Shown one piece after another: positions 33,235 to 42,012 of a DNA stretch of 64,000 bases. Every line of letters begins with the position of its first letter. The stretch's first letter is position 1. Both the position numbers and the translations under genes were made by a program. The notes beneath the pieces were generated by a model. The model worked only from the letters and a program-made list of their open reading frames with translations, ran no database searches and was not told where the DNA came from. Source of the stretch: Kocuria massiliensis (GTDB lineage: Bacteria; Actinomycetota; Actinomycetes; Actinomycetales; Micrococcaceae); NCBI RefSeq assembly GCF_900169715.1, contig NZ_LT835159.1, forward strand, positions 208,589 through 272,588. Reading direction: 5' to 3'.

Positions 33235-34190
33235 TGACTGGCGGTTCTACGGCCCTCGGCGGAACCTGGATATCCTTCTTCCATGCAGAAACTTTTTCCT
33301 ACGGGACCCTTCAGAATCCAGCGGTCCAGAGCTCCCTATGGGGCGGCACGGTGCCGACGTCGCCCGCGAATCTTCCGGGATTTTCCGTCCAACAGTTGAC
33401 GATCACCGATCCTGACGTCGTGAAGCTGAGCGGTAGCAAGCAGCACCCCAGCCTCGTCCGGAGTATCGGGGAATCCGTGGACGGCGTCGTCCTGGAGCTC
33501 GACGACGATCAGTTGGCGGCCGCCGACCGATACGAAGTGGCCGACTATGCCCGCCGGGACGTCCTCCTGGCGGATGGAACTCACTGCTGGGCCTACGTTC
33601 CTGCCCGCCCCCTCGCCGCGGCGCAACGCGTGGTGTTGGGCGGTGACTCCATCGCGTACGGCCAGCACGACCCTGAGGGCGGTTGGGCGCATCGACTCGC
33701 CACGGAACTCGAGTTCTATTCATACCCGGACCGGCGGATGTTCAACCTCGCGATCCCCGGGATTTTCTTGACCCAATTGGCGAAACAGCTCCCCGGCGAA
33801 TTGCCGTGGCGACGTCCGGATACCGTGCTCATCGCGGCCGGCGTCAACGATGTAGCCCGGCCCCTGGATGGCCCGCAGCCGAATCCGGACCTGGAAGCAG
33901 CCCTAGATACCCTGAACGAAGCGTGTCGAGAATTGGGTGCGCGCATGGTCGTGTTGAGCCCCATCTGGCTCGACGAAACCCGGCGGAAGACCGTTGGCGG
34001 CATGCAATCGACGGTCCGCGCCGTTCACAATGTCGTGGAACGGCAACGCACCTGGTGCGAGGAGCGCACCGTGGATTTCATCGATGCTTGGGAGGCCCTC
34101 CAAGACCGTCCCGACCTGCTCGGCGACGGCTTGCACCCCAACGCGGCGGGCCACGCACATCTTTATGAGTACCTCCGCGACCGTCTGTAG
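33228..34190 (+). CDS. Fusion of a GGCT/AIG2-like domain with an SGNH hydrolase domain
   Basis: A 320-residue two-domain protein. Residues ~15-125 look like the gamma-glutamylcyclotransferase/AIG2 fold: the FSYGTLQNPAVQ loop, LPGFSV, VDGVVLELDDDQLAAADRYEVADYARRDV with the likely catalytic glutamate in DRYE, and CWAYVPA. Residues ~130-320 are an SGNH/GDSL esterase: block I GGDSIAYG with the serine, block III AAGVNDVARP, and block V DGLHPNAAGHAHLYEYL with Asp and His. The first domain would open gamma-glutamyl or similar amides, the second is a deacylase/esterase; the joint substrate is unknown. Its start overlaps the response-regulator stop; ATG 33228 or 33234 is possible. Confidence 0.75.
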   Translation: MVMTGGSTALGGTWISFFHAETFSYGTLQNPAVQSSLWGGTVPTSPANLPGFSVQQLTITDPDVVKLSGSKQHPSLVRSIGESVDGVVLELDDDQLAAADRYEVADYARRDVLLADGTHCWAYVPARPLAAAQRVVLGGDSIAYGQHDPEGGWAHRLATELEFYSYPDRRMFNLAIPGIFLTQLAKQLPGELPWRRPDTVLIAAGVNDVARPLDGPQPNPDLEAALDTLNEACRELGARMVVLSPIWLDETRRKTVGGMQSTVRAVHNVVERQRTWCEERTVDFIDAWEALQDRPDLLGDGLHPNAAGHAHLYEYLRDRL

Positions 34191-34255
34191 GTACCGGCTC
34201 ATTCGCCGTGGCCGGTGAGGCACTTTGTCCAGGTTCACGGGCGACGTCGTCAAGA

Positions 34256-34296
34256 CTTCCGCTGGCGGCGGAAGATATGACGTTCCCCTAGGAACG
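34256..34296. promoter_or_regulatory. Two inverted repeats upstream of sodA
   Basis: Two neighbouring dyads lie in the 168-bp gap before sodA. CTTCCGC-N5-GCGGAAG (34256-34274) could be a weak terminator for the upstream SGNH gene, but no T-run follows. CGTTCC-CCTA-GGAACG (34281-34296) is 15 bp upstream of a possible -10 (TAAGGT, 34313-34318), a suitable place for an operator. No regulator is assigned. Confidence 0.35.
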
Positions 34297-34358
34297 CTTG
34301 GAACCGCAGTGTTAAGGTCGAAACGGATCTATTAGCTGGATCACCGAAAGGAATGGTT

Positions 34359-34991
34359 ATGGCTGACCAGTACGTACTACCGGATCTTCCCTACGACTAC
34401 GCAGCTCTTGAGCCCCACATCTCGGCTCGCATCATGGAGTTGCATCACGACAAGCACCACGCGACCTACGTCAAGGGTGCGAACACCGCGCTTCAGAAGC
34501 TGGAAGAAGCCCGGTCGGCTGGCGATCTCACCTACGTGAACCAGCTCGAGAAGGACCTTGCTTTCAACCTGGGTGGTCACACCAACCACTCGATCTTCTG
34601 GAACAACCTTTCGCCGGACGGAGGCGACAAGCCCACTGGTGAACTCGCCGCCGCCATCGACGATTTCTTCGGTTCCTTCGACGCCTTCCAGAAGCAGTTC
34701 ACCGCAACTGCCACGGGCGTCCAGGGTTCCGGTTGGGCCGTTCTCGCGTGGGACTCCATCGGAGAACGCCTGAACCTGTTCCAGCTCTACGATCAGCAGG
34801 CCGGTAACGTTCCGCTGGGCCAGACCCCGATCCTGCAGCTGGATATGTGGGAGCACGCCTTCTACCTGGACTACCAGAACGTCAAGCCGGACTACGTCAA
34901 GGCCTTCTGGAACATCGCCAACTGGGCCGATGCCCAGGCGCGTTTCGACCGTGCTCGTCAGCAGACGAAGGGCCTCATCGTCCCCAACTAG
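34359..34991 (+). CDS. sodA: Superoxide dismutase (Mn/Fe type)
   Basis: Converts superoxide to oxygen and hydrogen peroxide in the cytoplasm. 210 residues: [18 protein letters not shown] at the start, metal ligands His ([15 protein letters not shown]), His ([14 protein letters not shown]), Asp and His ([16 protein letters not shown]). [11 protein letters not shown] is typical of the family and the glutamines in GVQGSGW favour manganese, though Mn versus Fe is not decided by this alone. The second ATG is chosen because AAAGGA is six bases away; the first ATG touches that site. A strong terminator follows. Confidence 0.96.
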   Translation: MADQYVLPDLPYDYAALEPHISARIMELHHDKHHATYVKGANTALQKLEEARSAGDLTYVNQLEKDLAFNLGGHTNHSIFWNNLSPDGGDKPTGELAAAIDDFFGSFDAFQKQFTATATGVQGSGWAVLAWDSIGERLNLFQLYDQQAGNVPLGQTPILQLDMWEHAFYLDYQNVKPDYVKAFWNIANWADAQARFDRARQQTKGLIVPN

Positions 34992-35012
34992 GGATGATCG
35001 GTACCCCACGGC

Positions 35013-35044
35013 AAAGCCCCGCACCCCTTCGGTGCGGGGCTTTT
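35013..35044 (+). terminator. Rho-independent terminator of sodA
   Basis: A 12-bp stem AAGCCCCGCACC / GGTGCGGGGCTT with a five-base loop and a T-run (TTTT), 22 bases after the sodA stop. Confidence 0.9.
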
Positions 35045-35139
35045 CGCGTCCGAGGGGCATCTCTCATGGTGAACGTTGGTGGAATCGGTGCCATAAAGCG
35101 GGAAGAGTCGAGGGCAACCATATTTTCCCGAGGAGGCTT

Positions 35140-36501
35140 ATGTACGCGACCATCAATCCCGCCAATGGCCAGACCACGCGTGAATTCGACGCCGCCACGC
35201 GCGACGAAATCGACTTCGCCGTAGAAACCCTCCACAACGGGTTTCAGGCCTCCCGCCACGTATCCCCGGAAGAGCGGGCACCAGCTTTGGTCAAGGCGGC
35301 GGAACTCTTCCGGGAACGTGCCGACGAGCTGGCCGCCACGATCACGCAAGAAATGGGCAAACGGAACCGAGACGCCCTGGGCGAGGTAGAGATCGTGGCT
35401 CAAATCTTCGAGTACTACGGCACCAAAGGCCCCGAGATGCTCGCCGACCGTCCCGTGGAGGATTCCACCCAGAACGACGTCGTTCAGTATCGCCCGATGG
35501 GTGTGCTCCTCGGCATCATGCCCTGGAACTACCCCCTGTATCAGCTGGCTCGATTCGCGGCCCCAAACCTGGTGCTGGGAAACTCCGTGTTGATTAAGCC
35601 CGCCCCCTCCACGCCGGCCACCGCGATCGCCTTCGCGGATGTCCTCTCCTCCGCGAGCCTCGGTCCGGATGTGTATCAAACCCTGTTGGCCATGACCGAC
35701 GACGTCGAAGGCCTGATCAGAGACGAACGCATTGCCGGGGTGTCCTTGACGGGCAGCGAAGGCGCCGGCTCGAAGGTCGCTGCGGTCGCCGGGGAAGAGG
35801 TGAAGAAGGTCGTGCTGGAACTCGGGGGATCGGACCCCTTCATCATCTTGGATGAGGAAAACCTCGAGGAGATCGCGGAAGTTGCCGTCGAGGCTCGCAT
35901 GGAGAATATGGGCCAGGCCTGCAATTCGCCGAAGCGGTTCATCGTGATGGAGGAAGCCTTCGCTCCGTTCGTTGCCGCCGCCAAGCGTCTCCTCGAGAAC
36001 AATTATCACCCGGGCGATCCGCAGAACGCACAGACGAGTCTTGCGCCGCTCTCCTCCGAAGCCGCCCTAGAGAAAATCGCCGACCAGGTGGACCGGGCCG
36101 TGGAACAAGGAGCCACCCTGGAAACGGGCGGTCACCGCCTGGACCGTGAAGGCTTCTACTACGCGCCGACGCTGCTCACCGGCGTGACGCCCGAGATGGA
36201 CGCGTACCACGAGGAGCTCTTCGGTCCGGTGTTGGTGGTCCACTCGGCCAATAGCGACGAAGAATGCATTCGCCTTGCCAACGACTCCGCTTTTGGGCTC
36301 GGTGCCGCCGTATTCGGGGGCGACCCCGAGCGCGCCGAAGCGGTCGGTGAAAGCCTCGAGGTGGGCATGGTGTCCATCAACCGTCCCGAAGGCTCCGAAG
36401 CGGAACTCCCCTTCGGAGGTGTGAAGAAGTCCGGAATTGGACGCGAACTGGGCCGTTTGGGTGCGGTGGAATTTGCGAATCAGCGGCTCTTCCGCGCCTA
36501 A
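35140..36501 (+). CDS. Aldehyde dehydrogenase, succinate-semialdehyde dehydrogenase-like
   Basis: NAD(P)+-dependent aldehyde oxidation. 453 residues with the family catalytic features: Asn in GIMPWNYPLYQ, cofactor loop VSLTGSEGAGSKV, general-base Glu in VLELGGSDPFIIL, nucleophile Cys in ENMGQACNSPKRF, and LPFGGVKKSGIGREL near the end. The short N-terminus (MYATINPANGQTTREF) and 'PEERAPALVKAAELFRERADELA' resemble the SSADH/YneI-like short group. AGGAGG precedes the ATG. It could also act on guanidinobutyraldehyde in the arginine route proposed for this window. Confidence 0.9.
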   Translation: MYATINPANGQTTREFDAATRDEIDFAVETLHNGFQASRHVSPEERAPALVKAAELFRERADELAATITQEMGKRNRDALGEVEIVAQIFEYYGTKGPEMLADRPVEDSTQNDVVQYRPMGVLLGIMPWNYPLYQLARFAAPNLVLGNSVLIKPAPSTPATAIAFADVLSSASLGPDVYQTLLAMTDDVEGLIRDERIAGVSLTGSEGAGSKVAAVAGEEVKKVVLELGGSDPFIILDEENLEEIAEVAVEARMENMGQACNSPKRFIVMEEAFAPFVAAAKRLLENNYHPGDPQNAQTSLAPLSSEAALEKIADQVDRAVEQGATLETGGHRLDREGFYYAPTLLTGVTPEMDAYHEELFGPVLVVHSANSDEECIRLANDSAFGLGAAVFGGDPERAEAVGESLEVGMVSINRPEGSEAELPFGGVKKSGIGRELGRLGAVEFANQRLFRA

Positions 36502-36608
36502 ATCACGACGACGTCCCGCCCCTAGAGCGTTGTGCTGGCGCATGCCCGCTGGTGCGACAAGAATTGGGGGTAGAACCGAGGGGAACCCGCCGCGTGGAAG
36601 GAGCCGAA

Positions 36609-37091
36609 ATGGCTGAACTGACTCAAGAGACCGTCGTGGAGATCATGCGAAGCGAACGCTTTGTGATGATGACGTCGGTATCCCAAGAGGACGGACGCCT
36701 GCACTCTCACCCCATGAAACCGCAACGGGTCACGGACCATGCCGAAGCCTGGTTCTTCATCGGGTTGGAGAGTTGCCAAGCTGAAGACATCGGCAAGAAT
36801 CCCGAGGTCAACCTCTCCTTCGCCGAAGCGGGATCGTGGCTGTCCGTATCGGGGCGCGTACGGTTCGAGAATGCGAATCGGGCGATGATCGACGAACTGT
36901 GGAACGACAGCGTCGCGGCCTGGTTCGAAGGCGGTAAGGAAGACCCGAACCTGGGTCTCATGCGTTTCGTGGGCGACTCCGCGCGCCTCTGGGGGCGGCC
37001 GGGCGGCAAGGTCGCCTCGCTCACGCAGATCGCGAAGTCCAAGCTCGAGGATCGCGTTCCGGACGCGGAAGCGGGAGCTGCTGGTCGCTGA
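36609..37091 (+). CDS. Pyridoxamine 5'-phosphate oxidase-family (general stress protein 26-like)
   Basis: 160 residues of the split-barrel flavin-binding family: VEIMRSERFVMMTSVSQEDGRLHSHPM, AWFFIGLESCQAEDIGKNPEVNLSFAE and WLSVSGRVRFE, followed by LWNDSVAAWFEGGKEDPNLGLMRF. This is the pattern of stress-induced Gsp26-like proteins, which bind FMN or related cofactors; the reaction is unknown. The ATG has GGAAGGAG upstream. Confidence 0.87.
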   Translation: MAELTQETVVEIMRSERFVMMTSVSQEDGRLHSHPMKPQRVTDHAEAWFFIGLESCQAEDIGKNPEVNLSFAEAGSWLSVSGRVRFENANRAMIDELWNDSVAAWFEGGKEDPNLGLMRFVGDSARLWGRPGGKVASLTQIAKSKLEDRVPDAEAGAAGR

Positions 37092-37114
37092 CCAGGCGCC
37101 CCCGCTTCCGAAGC

Positions 37115-37927
37115 CTATTCGGTCTCTCCGCGACGCATCGCGGCGTCGTGGGCGGCGGCCCGATACATGCCGAGCGGGCCCTGATCCGCGAAGGCCTTGG
37201 TGTGGTCGTAGCGGAACAGCCGCGGGGGCCGATGCCGCGTTCCTTCAATGCGCTTGCCGGTGTCGATGATGCTCTTCGAGGCCGCGATCTGCCGCCGGAA
37301 ATTCGCGGGATCGAGGCGCCGACCGAGGATCGCCTCGTAGGCTTCCCGGAGCTCGGCAAGGGTGAATTCATCGCCCAGGAAGGAGTGCGCGATGCGGGAA
37401 TACCCCACCTTGTTTTTGAGCCGATACAGGGCGTAATCGACGATCTCGTTGTGATCGAAGGCGAGCTGGGGAAGGTCATCCGCGCGCATCCACTGAATGT
37501 TTTCGTGGACTCGCGTGTGGGAAACCTCGGTCGCGGGAATCGAGGCCCAGTACACCACCGAGACGACGCGTTCGCACGGGGGCGCCGCTTCCTCAGCGAC
37601 CTCGTCCTCCGGGCCGGGGACCCGATGCACGCGCCCAAAGGCATAGAGCTGTTCCAGGTAGCCCGGCACCAAGCCGGTAGCGCGTTTCAACGTGGAGCCG
37701 GCGGACTTTTCCAGCGAGAGATCCGGTGACAGTGGCCCACCGGGAAGTGCAAACATGCCACGGTAGGGCTCGCGGAGGCGACGAACCAGGGGGAGCCACA
37801 AAGAATGGTGCTCCTCGTCGTCGACCTTTCGCATAGCGAGTATGACGGTCGAGACGGCCAGCTGCACGGAACCGGGCCGCTGTACGGGGCCCACCTGCTG
37901 GTCCTCGTCCGGTTCCGGGTGGGTCAT
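37115..37927 (-). CDS. NUDIX-fold protein with C-terminal winged helix, NrtR-like, likely regulator
   Basis: 270 residues. Residues ~20-165 are NUDIX-like (LREPYRGMFALPGGPLSP, TGLVPGYLEQLYAFGRV, RVVSVVYWASI), and the remainder matches the NrtR winged-helix half (SRIAHSFLGDEFTLAELREAYEAILGRRLDPANFRRQI). NrtR proteins repress NAD-biosynthesis genes and respond to ADP-ribose. The catalytic NUDIX box is lost here: the Gx5E glutamate and the REx2EE acidic residues are replaced (SAGSTLKRATGL). Ligand-sensing without hydrolysis is the likely mode. Start overlaps the upstream monooxygenase gene. Confidence 0.85.
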   Translation of the reverse strand: MTHPEPDEDQQVGPVQRPGSVQLAVSTVILAMRKVDDEEHHSLWLPLVRRLREPYRGMFALPGGPLSPDLSLEKSAGSTLKRATGLVPGYLEQLYAFGRVHRVPGPEDEVAEEAAPPCERVVSVVYWASIPATEVSHTRVHENIQWMRADDLPQLAFDHNEIVDYALYRLKNKVGYSRIAHSFLGDEFTLAELREAYEAILGRRLDPANFRRQIAASKSIIDTGKRIEGTRHRPPRLFRYDHTKAFADQGPLGMYRAAAHDAAMRRGETE

Positions 37928-38247
37928 TGGTCGATCTGCAATTCACCCATGCGGTCCCAGCCGTCGCCTTCGACCTGGCGGGAAATGATCTTCGGCGTCT
38001 CGACGAGGTGCGGTTTCATGGCCTCGAGACCCTTGGCGAAATGATCACTCGACACATGAGCTTCGGCGGCGTCGTCATCGAATGCCTCGAGCAACACATA
38101 TTCGTTGGGGTTCTCGATGCTGCGGGACCATTCGAACCACTTATTGCCGGGCTCAGCCCGCGTGGCTTCGGTGAATTCGCGGGTGATTTCGGGGAACGAG
38201 TCCGCGGAATCTGCAGTGACGTGAAATTTCACGATGATGGAAATCAA
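37924..38247 (-). CDS. Antibiotic biosynthesis monooxygenase (ABM, YgiN-like) domain protein
   Basis: A 107-residue ferredoxin-like ABM protein: ISIIVKFHVTADSADSFPEI, EPGNKWFEWSRSIENPNEYVLLEAFDDDAAEAHVSSDHF. Related proteins are small quinol or ring monooxygenases needing no cofactor. The TTG start is set by GGAGG six to seven bases upstream. The stop overlaps the NUDIX regulator start, so the pair is co-expressed. Confidence 0.88.
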   Translation of the reverse strand: MISIIVKFHVTADSADSFPEITREFTEATRAEPGNKWFEWSRSIENPNEYVLLEAFDDDAAEAHVSSDHFAKGLEAMKPHLVETPKIISRQVEGDGWDRMGELQIDQ

Positions 38248-38325
38248 CGGGTACCTCCAAAACGCAGGGTTAATGCCTCTATCGTGTCATATCCGGAGGT
38301 GACGAGTCGGTGACAGAATGGACGC

Positions 38326-38805
38326 ATGACACAACCCAAAGTCAGGTTTCTCGACGTCCCTTCCTCCGTGATCTCGGCTGAGACGATCTTGCCTGGGGTG
38401 GAACCGGAGAAGGTTTATGCCCTGGTCTCGAACCCCTTTCGTCATCACGAGCTCGACGGCAGCGGCTCCGTCCAGGGGCAGATTTCCGGTCCGGAGGCGC
38501 CCGGGGAGGGCGAGACTTTTCGGCAGTCGATGCGGCTTTATGGGATCCCCTACACCGCAACCTCCACGGTGTATCGGGCCGAACCGAACCGTGCCTTTGG
38601 TTGGCGCAGGCCCACGGGTTTCACATGGACGTGGGAGATGGAACCGACCGATGAGGGCACTCTGGTGCGCGAAACCTTTGACGCGAGCCATGCATCGATT
38701 GCGGGCCTGCCGTTGGCCGGGGCGTTGCGCATGGCCGGGGCCTTCCAGCGCAACCGGCGGGGAATCGCGACGTCGTTGTCCCGGCTGAGCAGGCGCTTCG
38801 CCTAA
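38326..38805 (+). CDS. SRPBCC-family protein (polyketide cyclase/dehydrase-like)
   Basis: 159 residues of the START/SRPBCC ligand-binding fold: ETILPGVEPEKVYALVSNPFRHHELDGSG, a central beta region with GWRRPTGFTWTWEMEPTDEGTLVRETFDAS, and a long C-terminal helix. The family binds hydrophobic ligands; function cannot be specified. Divergent from the ABM gene. Confidence 0.82.
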   Translation: MTQPKVRFLDVPSSVISAETILPGVEPEKVYALVSNPFRHHELDGSGSVQGQISGPEAPGEGETFRQSMRLYGIPYTATSTVYRAEPNRAFGWRRPTGFTWTWEMEPTDEGTLVRETFDASHASIAGLPLAGALRMAGAFQRNRRGIATSLSRLSRRFA

Positions 38806-38876
38806 GAATCACACCGAAAAATGAGCGCCCGTTTCGGACCTGGACGAGTGCAACCCCAAAACCTGAGGAGATGTCC

Positions 38877-39827
38877 GTGAAGATCTTGCTTCCCACGTCT
38901 ATTTCGCTGGACGAAGCGCAATTGCCCCTGGAGGACGGAGACCTCACCGTTTCTTACGATCCTCAGTCCCCCATTCCTGAAGAGCATATCGACGCCGAAG
39001 TGCTCGTGGCCTGGGTCAACACGGATGAGCAATTGGCCGACGCCGCGCGGCGCATGACGAACCTCCGCATGATTCAGGCCTTGGCGGCGGGCCCCGACCA
39101 GGTCGCGAAGGCGGGATTCTCGGAAGACGTGATCGTGTGTTCCGGTATCGGGCTACACGACGTCACCGTTGCGGAGCACACTCTTGCCCTGACCTTGGCG
39201 CTGGTGCGTTCGCTCCCAACGTTGGGTGAGCTCCAGAAGGAACACGTCTGGTCGAAAGAGTTGGGTGGCGCGCAGGAATTGCATCCGGCGGGGCGAGTCA
39301 CCACGTTGCTCGATGCGCGGGTCACCATCTGGGGCTTCGGCTCAATCGGCACGACCGTTGCGGGCCTCTTCGAAGCCCTCGGCGCGCAGGTCACCGGCAT
39401 CGCTCGAAACGGCGGCGAGCGTCACGGTTATCGCGTCGTCGCGACCGAGGAGAAGGACGAGGTCCTGGCTAACACCGATGTTCTCGTGATGATCCTTCCG
39501 AATTCCGAGGCCACGCACCATGCGCTCAACGCCGAGGCGCTCGCGACGCTGCCTGACTCCGCGTACGTGGTCAACGTGGGCCGCGGGCCGACGGTGGACG
39601 AACCCGCGTTGATTGCGGCCCTGGAAGAGGGAAAGATCGCCGGGGCGGGTATCGACGTCACCACCACGGAGCCGTTGCCCGCAGACAATCCTCTGTGGGA
39701 CGCCCCCAACCTCATCATCACTCCGCACTCCGCCGGCGGACGGCCGGTGGGAGGCGAAAAGCTGATCGGGCACAATCTCGAGGCCCTGCGCGGCCGGGGC
39801 GAATACCGTAACGCGATGAACGCCTAG
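38877..39827 (+). CDS. D-isomer-specific 2-hydroxyacid dehydrogenase
   Basis: NAD(P)-dependent oxidoreductase interconverting 2-oxo and D-2-hydroxy acids. 316 residues: dinucleotide fold VTIWGFGSIGTTVAGLFEALGAQV, catalytic Arg in VVNVGRGPTVDEPAL, Glu in IDVTTTEPLPADNPLW and His in LIITPHSAGG. The GTG start six bases after GAGGAG is preferred over an ATG that directly abuts that site. Substrate (for example glyoxylate, phosphoglycerate-like or lactate) is not determined. Confidence 0.9.
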   Translation: MKILLPTSISLDEAQLPLEDGDLTVSYDPQSPIPEEHIDAEVLVAWVNTDEQLADAARRMTNLRMIQALAAGPDQVAKAGFSEDVIVCSGIGLHDVTVAEHTLALTLALVRSLPTLGELQKEHVWSKELGGAQELHPAGRVTTLLDARVTIWGFGSIGTTVAGLFEALGAQVTGIARNGGERHGYRVVATEEKDEVLANTDVLVMILPNSEATHHALNAEALATLPDSAYVVNVGRGPTVDEPALIAALEEGKIAGAGIDVTTTEPLPADNPLWDAPNLIITPHSAGGRPVGGEKLIGHNLEALRGRGEYRNAMNA

Positions 39828-39834
39828 TCGCGCT

Positions 39835-41070
39835 TTACGCTTCCACCAGGCCCGACTCTTGGGTTTGGTGCGGCAGGTGCTTCCGATAGAAGGACACCAC
39901 TACCGAGAGGCACAGCGCTGCGACGACGCACCCGCCGATGAACATCCACGGATACGTCAGCCACGAGTGAAGCACGGCCAGAGCCGCCGGAATGAAGAAG
40001 CCGAGGTAGGTCAGCGAGTAGTAGACGGCCGTCAGGCCGGCGAGATCGTGCGGGCCGGCGATGCGCTGAACCTCTTGAAGCCCCGAGACCAGAAGTAGTC
40101 CATAGGCGCTTCCCAAGAGGGCGGCGGCCAGAGTCGCGATCCACGGGTTGACGGTGTAGGCCGCCCAAGCCGCGCATGCCATCGCCGGAACCGCCACGCC
40201 CAGCGAGACCACGACGCCGCGGGCCGAATCGGCGTTGTCGATCCGCTTGCCAACTTGCTGCAACACCAGGCCACACCCCAGTCCCACGAGGCACAGGAAG
40301 CCGGAGAATCCGATGCCGAAACCTTCGGTGCGGGAACTCATGAGACCGGGCAGGATCGCGTAGGCGCTTGCGGCGCACCCGAAAACCCACGGGGCCATGG
40401 GGACCACAACCCACAGGAAACGGCGATGCTTGGCTGCTGGGATACGCAGGTCGTCGACCAAACGAGACGGCGCAACCTGACGCGCGTGGGTTTCCGGGGT
40501 GATCGCCGCGGCCAGGAACCCAAGCAACGCGACGATGATGTGCACGAGGTAGGGCAGCGTCGCCTGAAACGGGGCAAATTGCGCGAGGCCCGCGGCGACG
40601 GCGGCGCCCAAACCAAAGCCGGCGGTGAGGGACATGGACGCGCGACGGGCGCCGGCGGCGTCGTCGGCCCGGGTGTCATACGGCGCGACGGAGAGTTCCT
40701 TGACCCACGAACCACCGACCACCATGCCGAGGCCCAGGCCGATGCCGGAAAGGACGCGGCCGACAAACAGAATGGCCGGATTTCCGGCACCCAGAATCAG
40801 AAAGATCGAAGCGATCAGAGCTAGGGCGGGCGCCGGGAGCATCAGCGGGCGGCGTCCGAACCGGTCAGACAGCGGACCGCCGATCAGCAGCGCAGGGACG
40901 ATGCCTAGGACGTACGCACCGAGGAGGACGTCGACGGCTCCCGTGGAGAGCCCATCGAGGTCTTTGTACATCACCAAGAGGGGAGTGAACTGGTTGCCGC
41001 CCCAGGCCACGGCGAATATTGCGACGGCGGCCAGTAGCCAGGGAGGGAGAATGCGCTTCTGCGGAAGCAA
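39835..41070 (-). CDS. MFS transporter
   Basis: 411 residues, 12 predicted helices, major facilitator superfamily. The loop between helices 2 and 3 has the MFS motif GGPLSDRFGRRPLMLP; LSGIGLGLGMVVGGSWVKELS lies in helix 4-5. It probably exports or imports a small molecule under control of the GntR protein encoded 60 bases upstream. Starts at TTG with AAAGGA upstream. Confidence 0.9.
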   Translation of the reverse strand: MLPQKRILPPWLLAAVAIFAVAWGGNQFTPLLVMYKDLDGLSTGAVDVLLGAYVLGIVPALLIGGPLSDRFGRRPLMLPAPALALIASIFLILGAGNPAILFVGRVLSGIGLGLGMVVGGSWVKELSVAPYDTRADDAAGARRASMSLTAGFGLGAAVAAGLAQFAPFQATLPYLVHIIVALLGFLAAAITPETHARQVAPSRLVDDLRIPAAKHRRFLWVVVPMAPWVFGCAASAYAILPGLMSSRTEGFGIGFSGFLCLVGLGCGLVLQQVGKRIDNADSARGVVVSLGVAVPAMACAAWAAYTVNPWIATLAAALLGSAYGLLLVSGLQEVQRIAGPHDLAGLTAVYYSLTYLGFFIPAALAVLHSWLTYPWMFIGGCVVAALCLSVVVSFYRKHLPHQTQESGLVEA

Positions 41071-41130
41071 AGGAAAGTCCTTTCAGGGGGTGTCGCGCGA
41101 GCGGTGAGAATCGGGGTCGCGTGGTGGGGT

Positions 41131-41808
41131 TTAGGCGAGGTAGCGGCGGTGGGTTTCCTGAAGGTGGGAGGTGAGCCGGGCGCGGAAAGCGGCGGTATCG
41201 CCGTCCTCGACGAGCTGGGCGAGTTCCTCGTGATGGGCAAGGACGGCCTCGGCGTTTCCCGTGGACTTCCAGACCGCCCGCGTGGACATGCGGCGTTGGC
41301 GATCCCCGAGGTTGTCGAAGAAATCCACGAAGAGGCTGTTGCCGGCCCGAAGAACGAGACGGTGATGGAAGGCGGCGTCGAGGGCGACGAATTCCGTGGT
41401 GTCGCCGTCGGCCAGTGCTTGACGTTGACGTTCGGTGACCGCCCGGAGCTCGGCGGCGGCTTCCGCGGTTTCCCCGGCGTTCACGATGCTCTCCACCGCG
41501 TGAGATTCCACGACGATGCGCGCCTCGACGACTTCACGGGCCTCGTCGGGACCGGCCTGACGAATGAGGGCTCCGCGCTTGGGGTAGAGGGTCATCCACC
41601 CTTCCGCCTGGAGCCTGACGAATCCTTCGCGCACCGGCGTCCGGCTGATCTGCAATTCCGTCGCAATTTCTCCCTCGCTGATGAGGGTTCCGCCTTCGAG
41701 TCGGTGGTCCAGAATGCGGGCCTTGACTTCCTGGTAGACGAGGTCGCTTGCCGGCACGGCGGCTTGAGGGCCTTTCCTGGCCGCAGACTCATCGACGCTC
41801 GGTGTCAT
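41131..41808 (-). CDS. GntR-family regulator, FadR/FCD type
   Basis: 225 residues: winged HTH (DLVYQEVKARILDHRLEGGTLISEGEIATELQISRTPVREGFVRLQAEGW) and an all-helical FCD domain (EVVEARIVVESHAVESIV, FVALDAAFHHRLVLRAGN, HHEELAQLVEDGD). The aspartate/histidine residues that hold a metal in this family are visible (ALDAAFHH, HHEEL). The ATG is set by AGGAG. It precedes the MFS gene in the same direction, and a palindrome of GntR type lies upstream, so it probably regulates itself and the transporter. Confidence 0.92.
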   Translation of the reverse strand: MTPSVDESAARKGPQAAVPASDLVYQEVKARILDHRLEGGTLISEGEIATELQISRTPVREGFVRLQAEGWMTLYPKRGALIRQAGPDEAREVVEARIVVESHAVESIVNAGETAEAAAELRAVTERQRQALADGDTTEFVALDAAFHHRLVLRAGNSLFVDFFDNLGDRQRRMSTRAVWKSTGNAEAVLAHHEELAQLVEDGDTAAFRARLTSHLQETHRRYLA

Positions 41809-41862
41809 GGAAACTCCTGGGGTGAAGGCGGGAACGGCGGGGACGCCGTCCATGCAACATAG

Positions 41863-41875
41863 ATACAAGTTGTAC
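41863..41875. promoter_or_regulatory. Putative FCD-GntR operator
   Basis: Palindrome TACAA-G-TTGTA (41864-41874) 55 bases upstream of the GntR start codon, in an AT-rich island. Symmetric ATACAA/TTGTAT-like sites are typical of FCD-type GntR proteins. Autoregulation is inferred. Confidence 0.5.
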
Positions 41876-41954
41876 GGTAGACCCGATGTCGTGGCTAGTG
41901 CAACCCCAATGTGGCAGCTGACCTGCGGTGATGTGAGGTGTGGCGGGCATTTGT

Positions 41955-41984
41955 TTGACAGCCCGCGGCGACCCCGCATAGCTT
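41955..41984 (+). promoter_or_regulatory. Promoter of the fluC pair
   Basis: A consensus -35 TTGACA (41955-41960) and a -10-like TAGCTT (41979-41984) with 18 bp between. The transcript would begin near 41991, about 22 bases before the predicted fluoride riboswitch. Confidence 0.6.
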
Positions 41985-42012
41985 GAATTTCGCAGGTGGG
42001 TGAAGGCTCACC

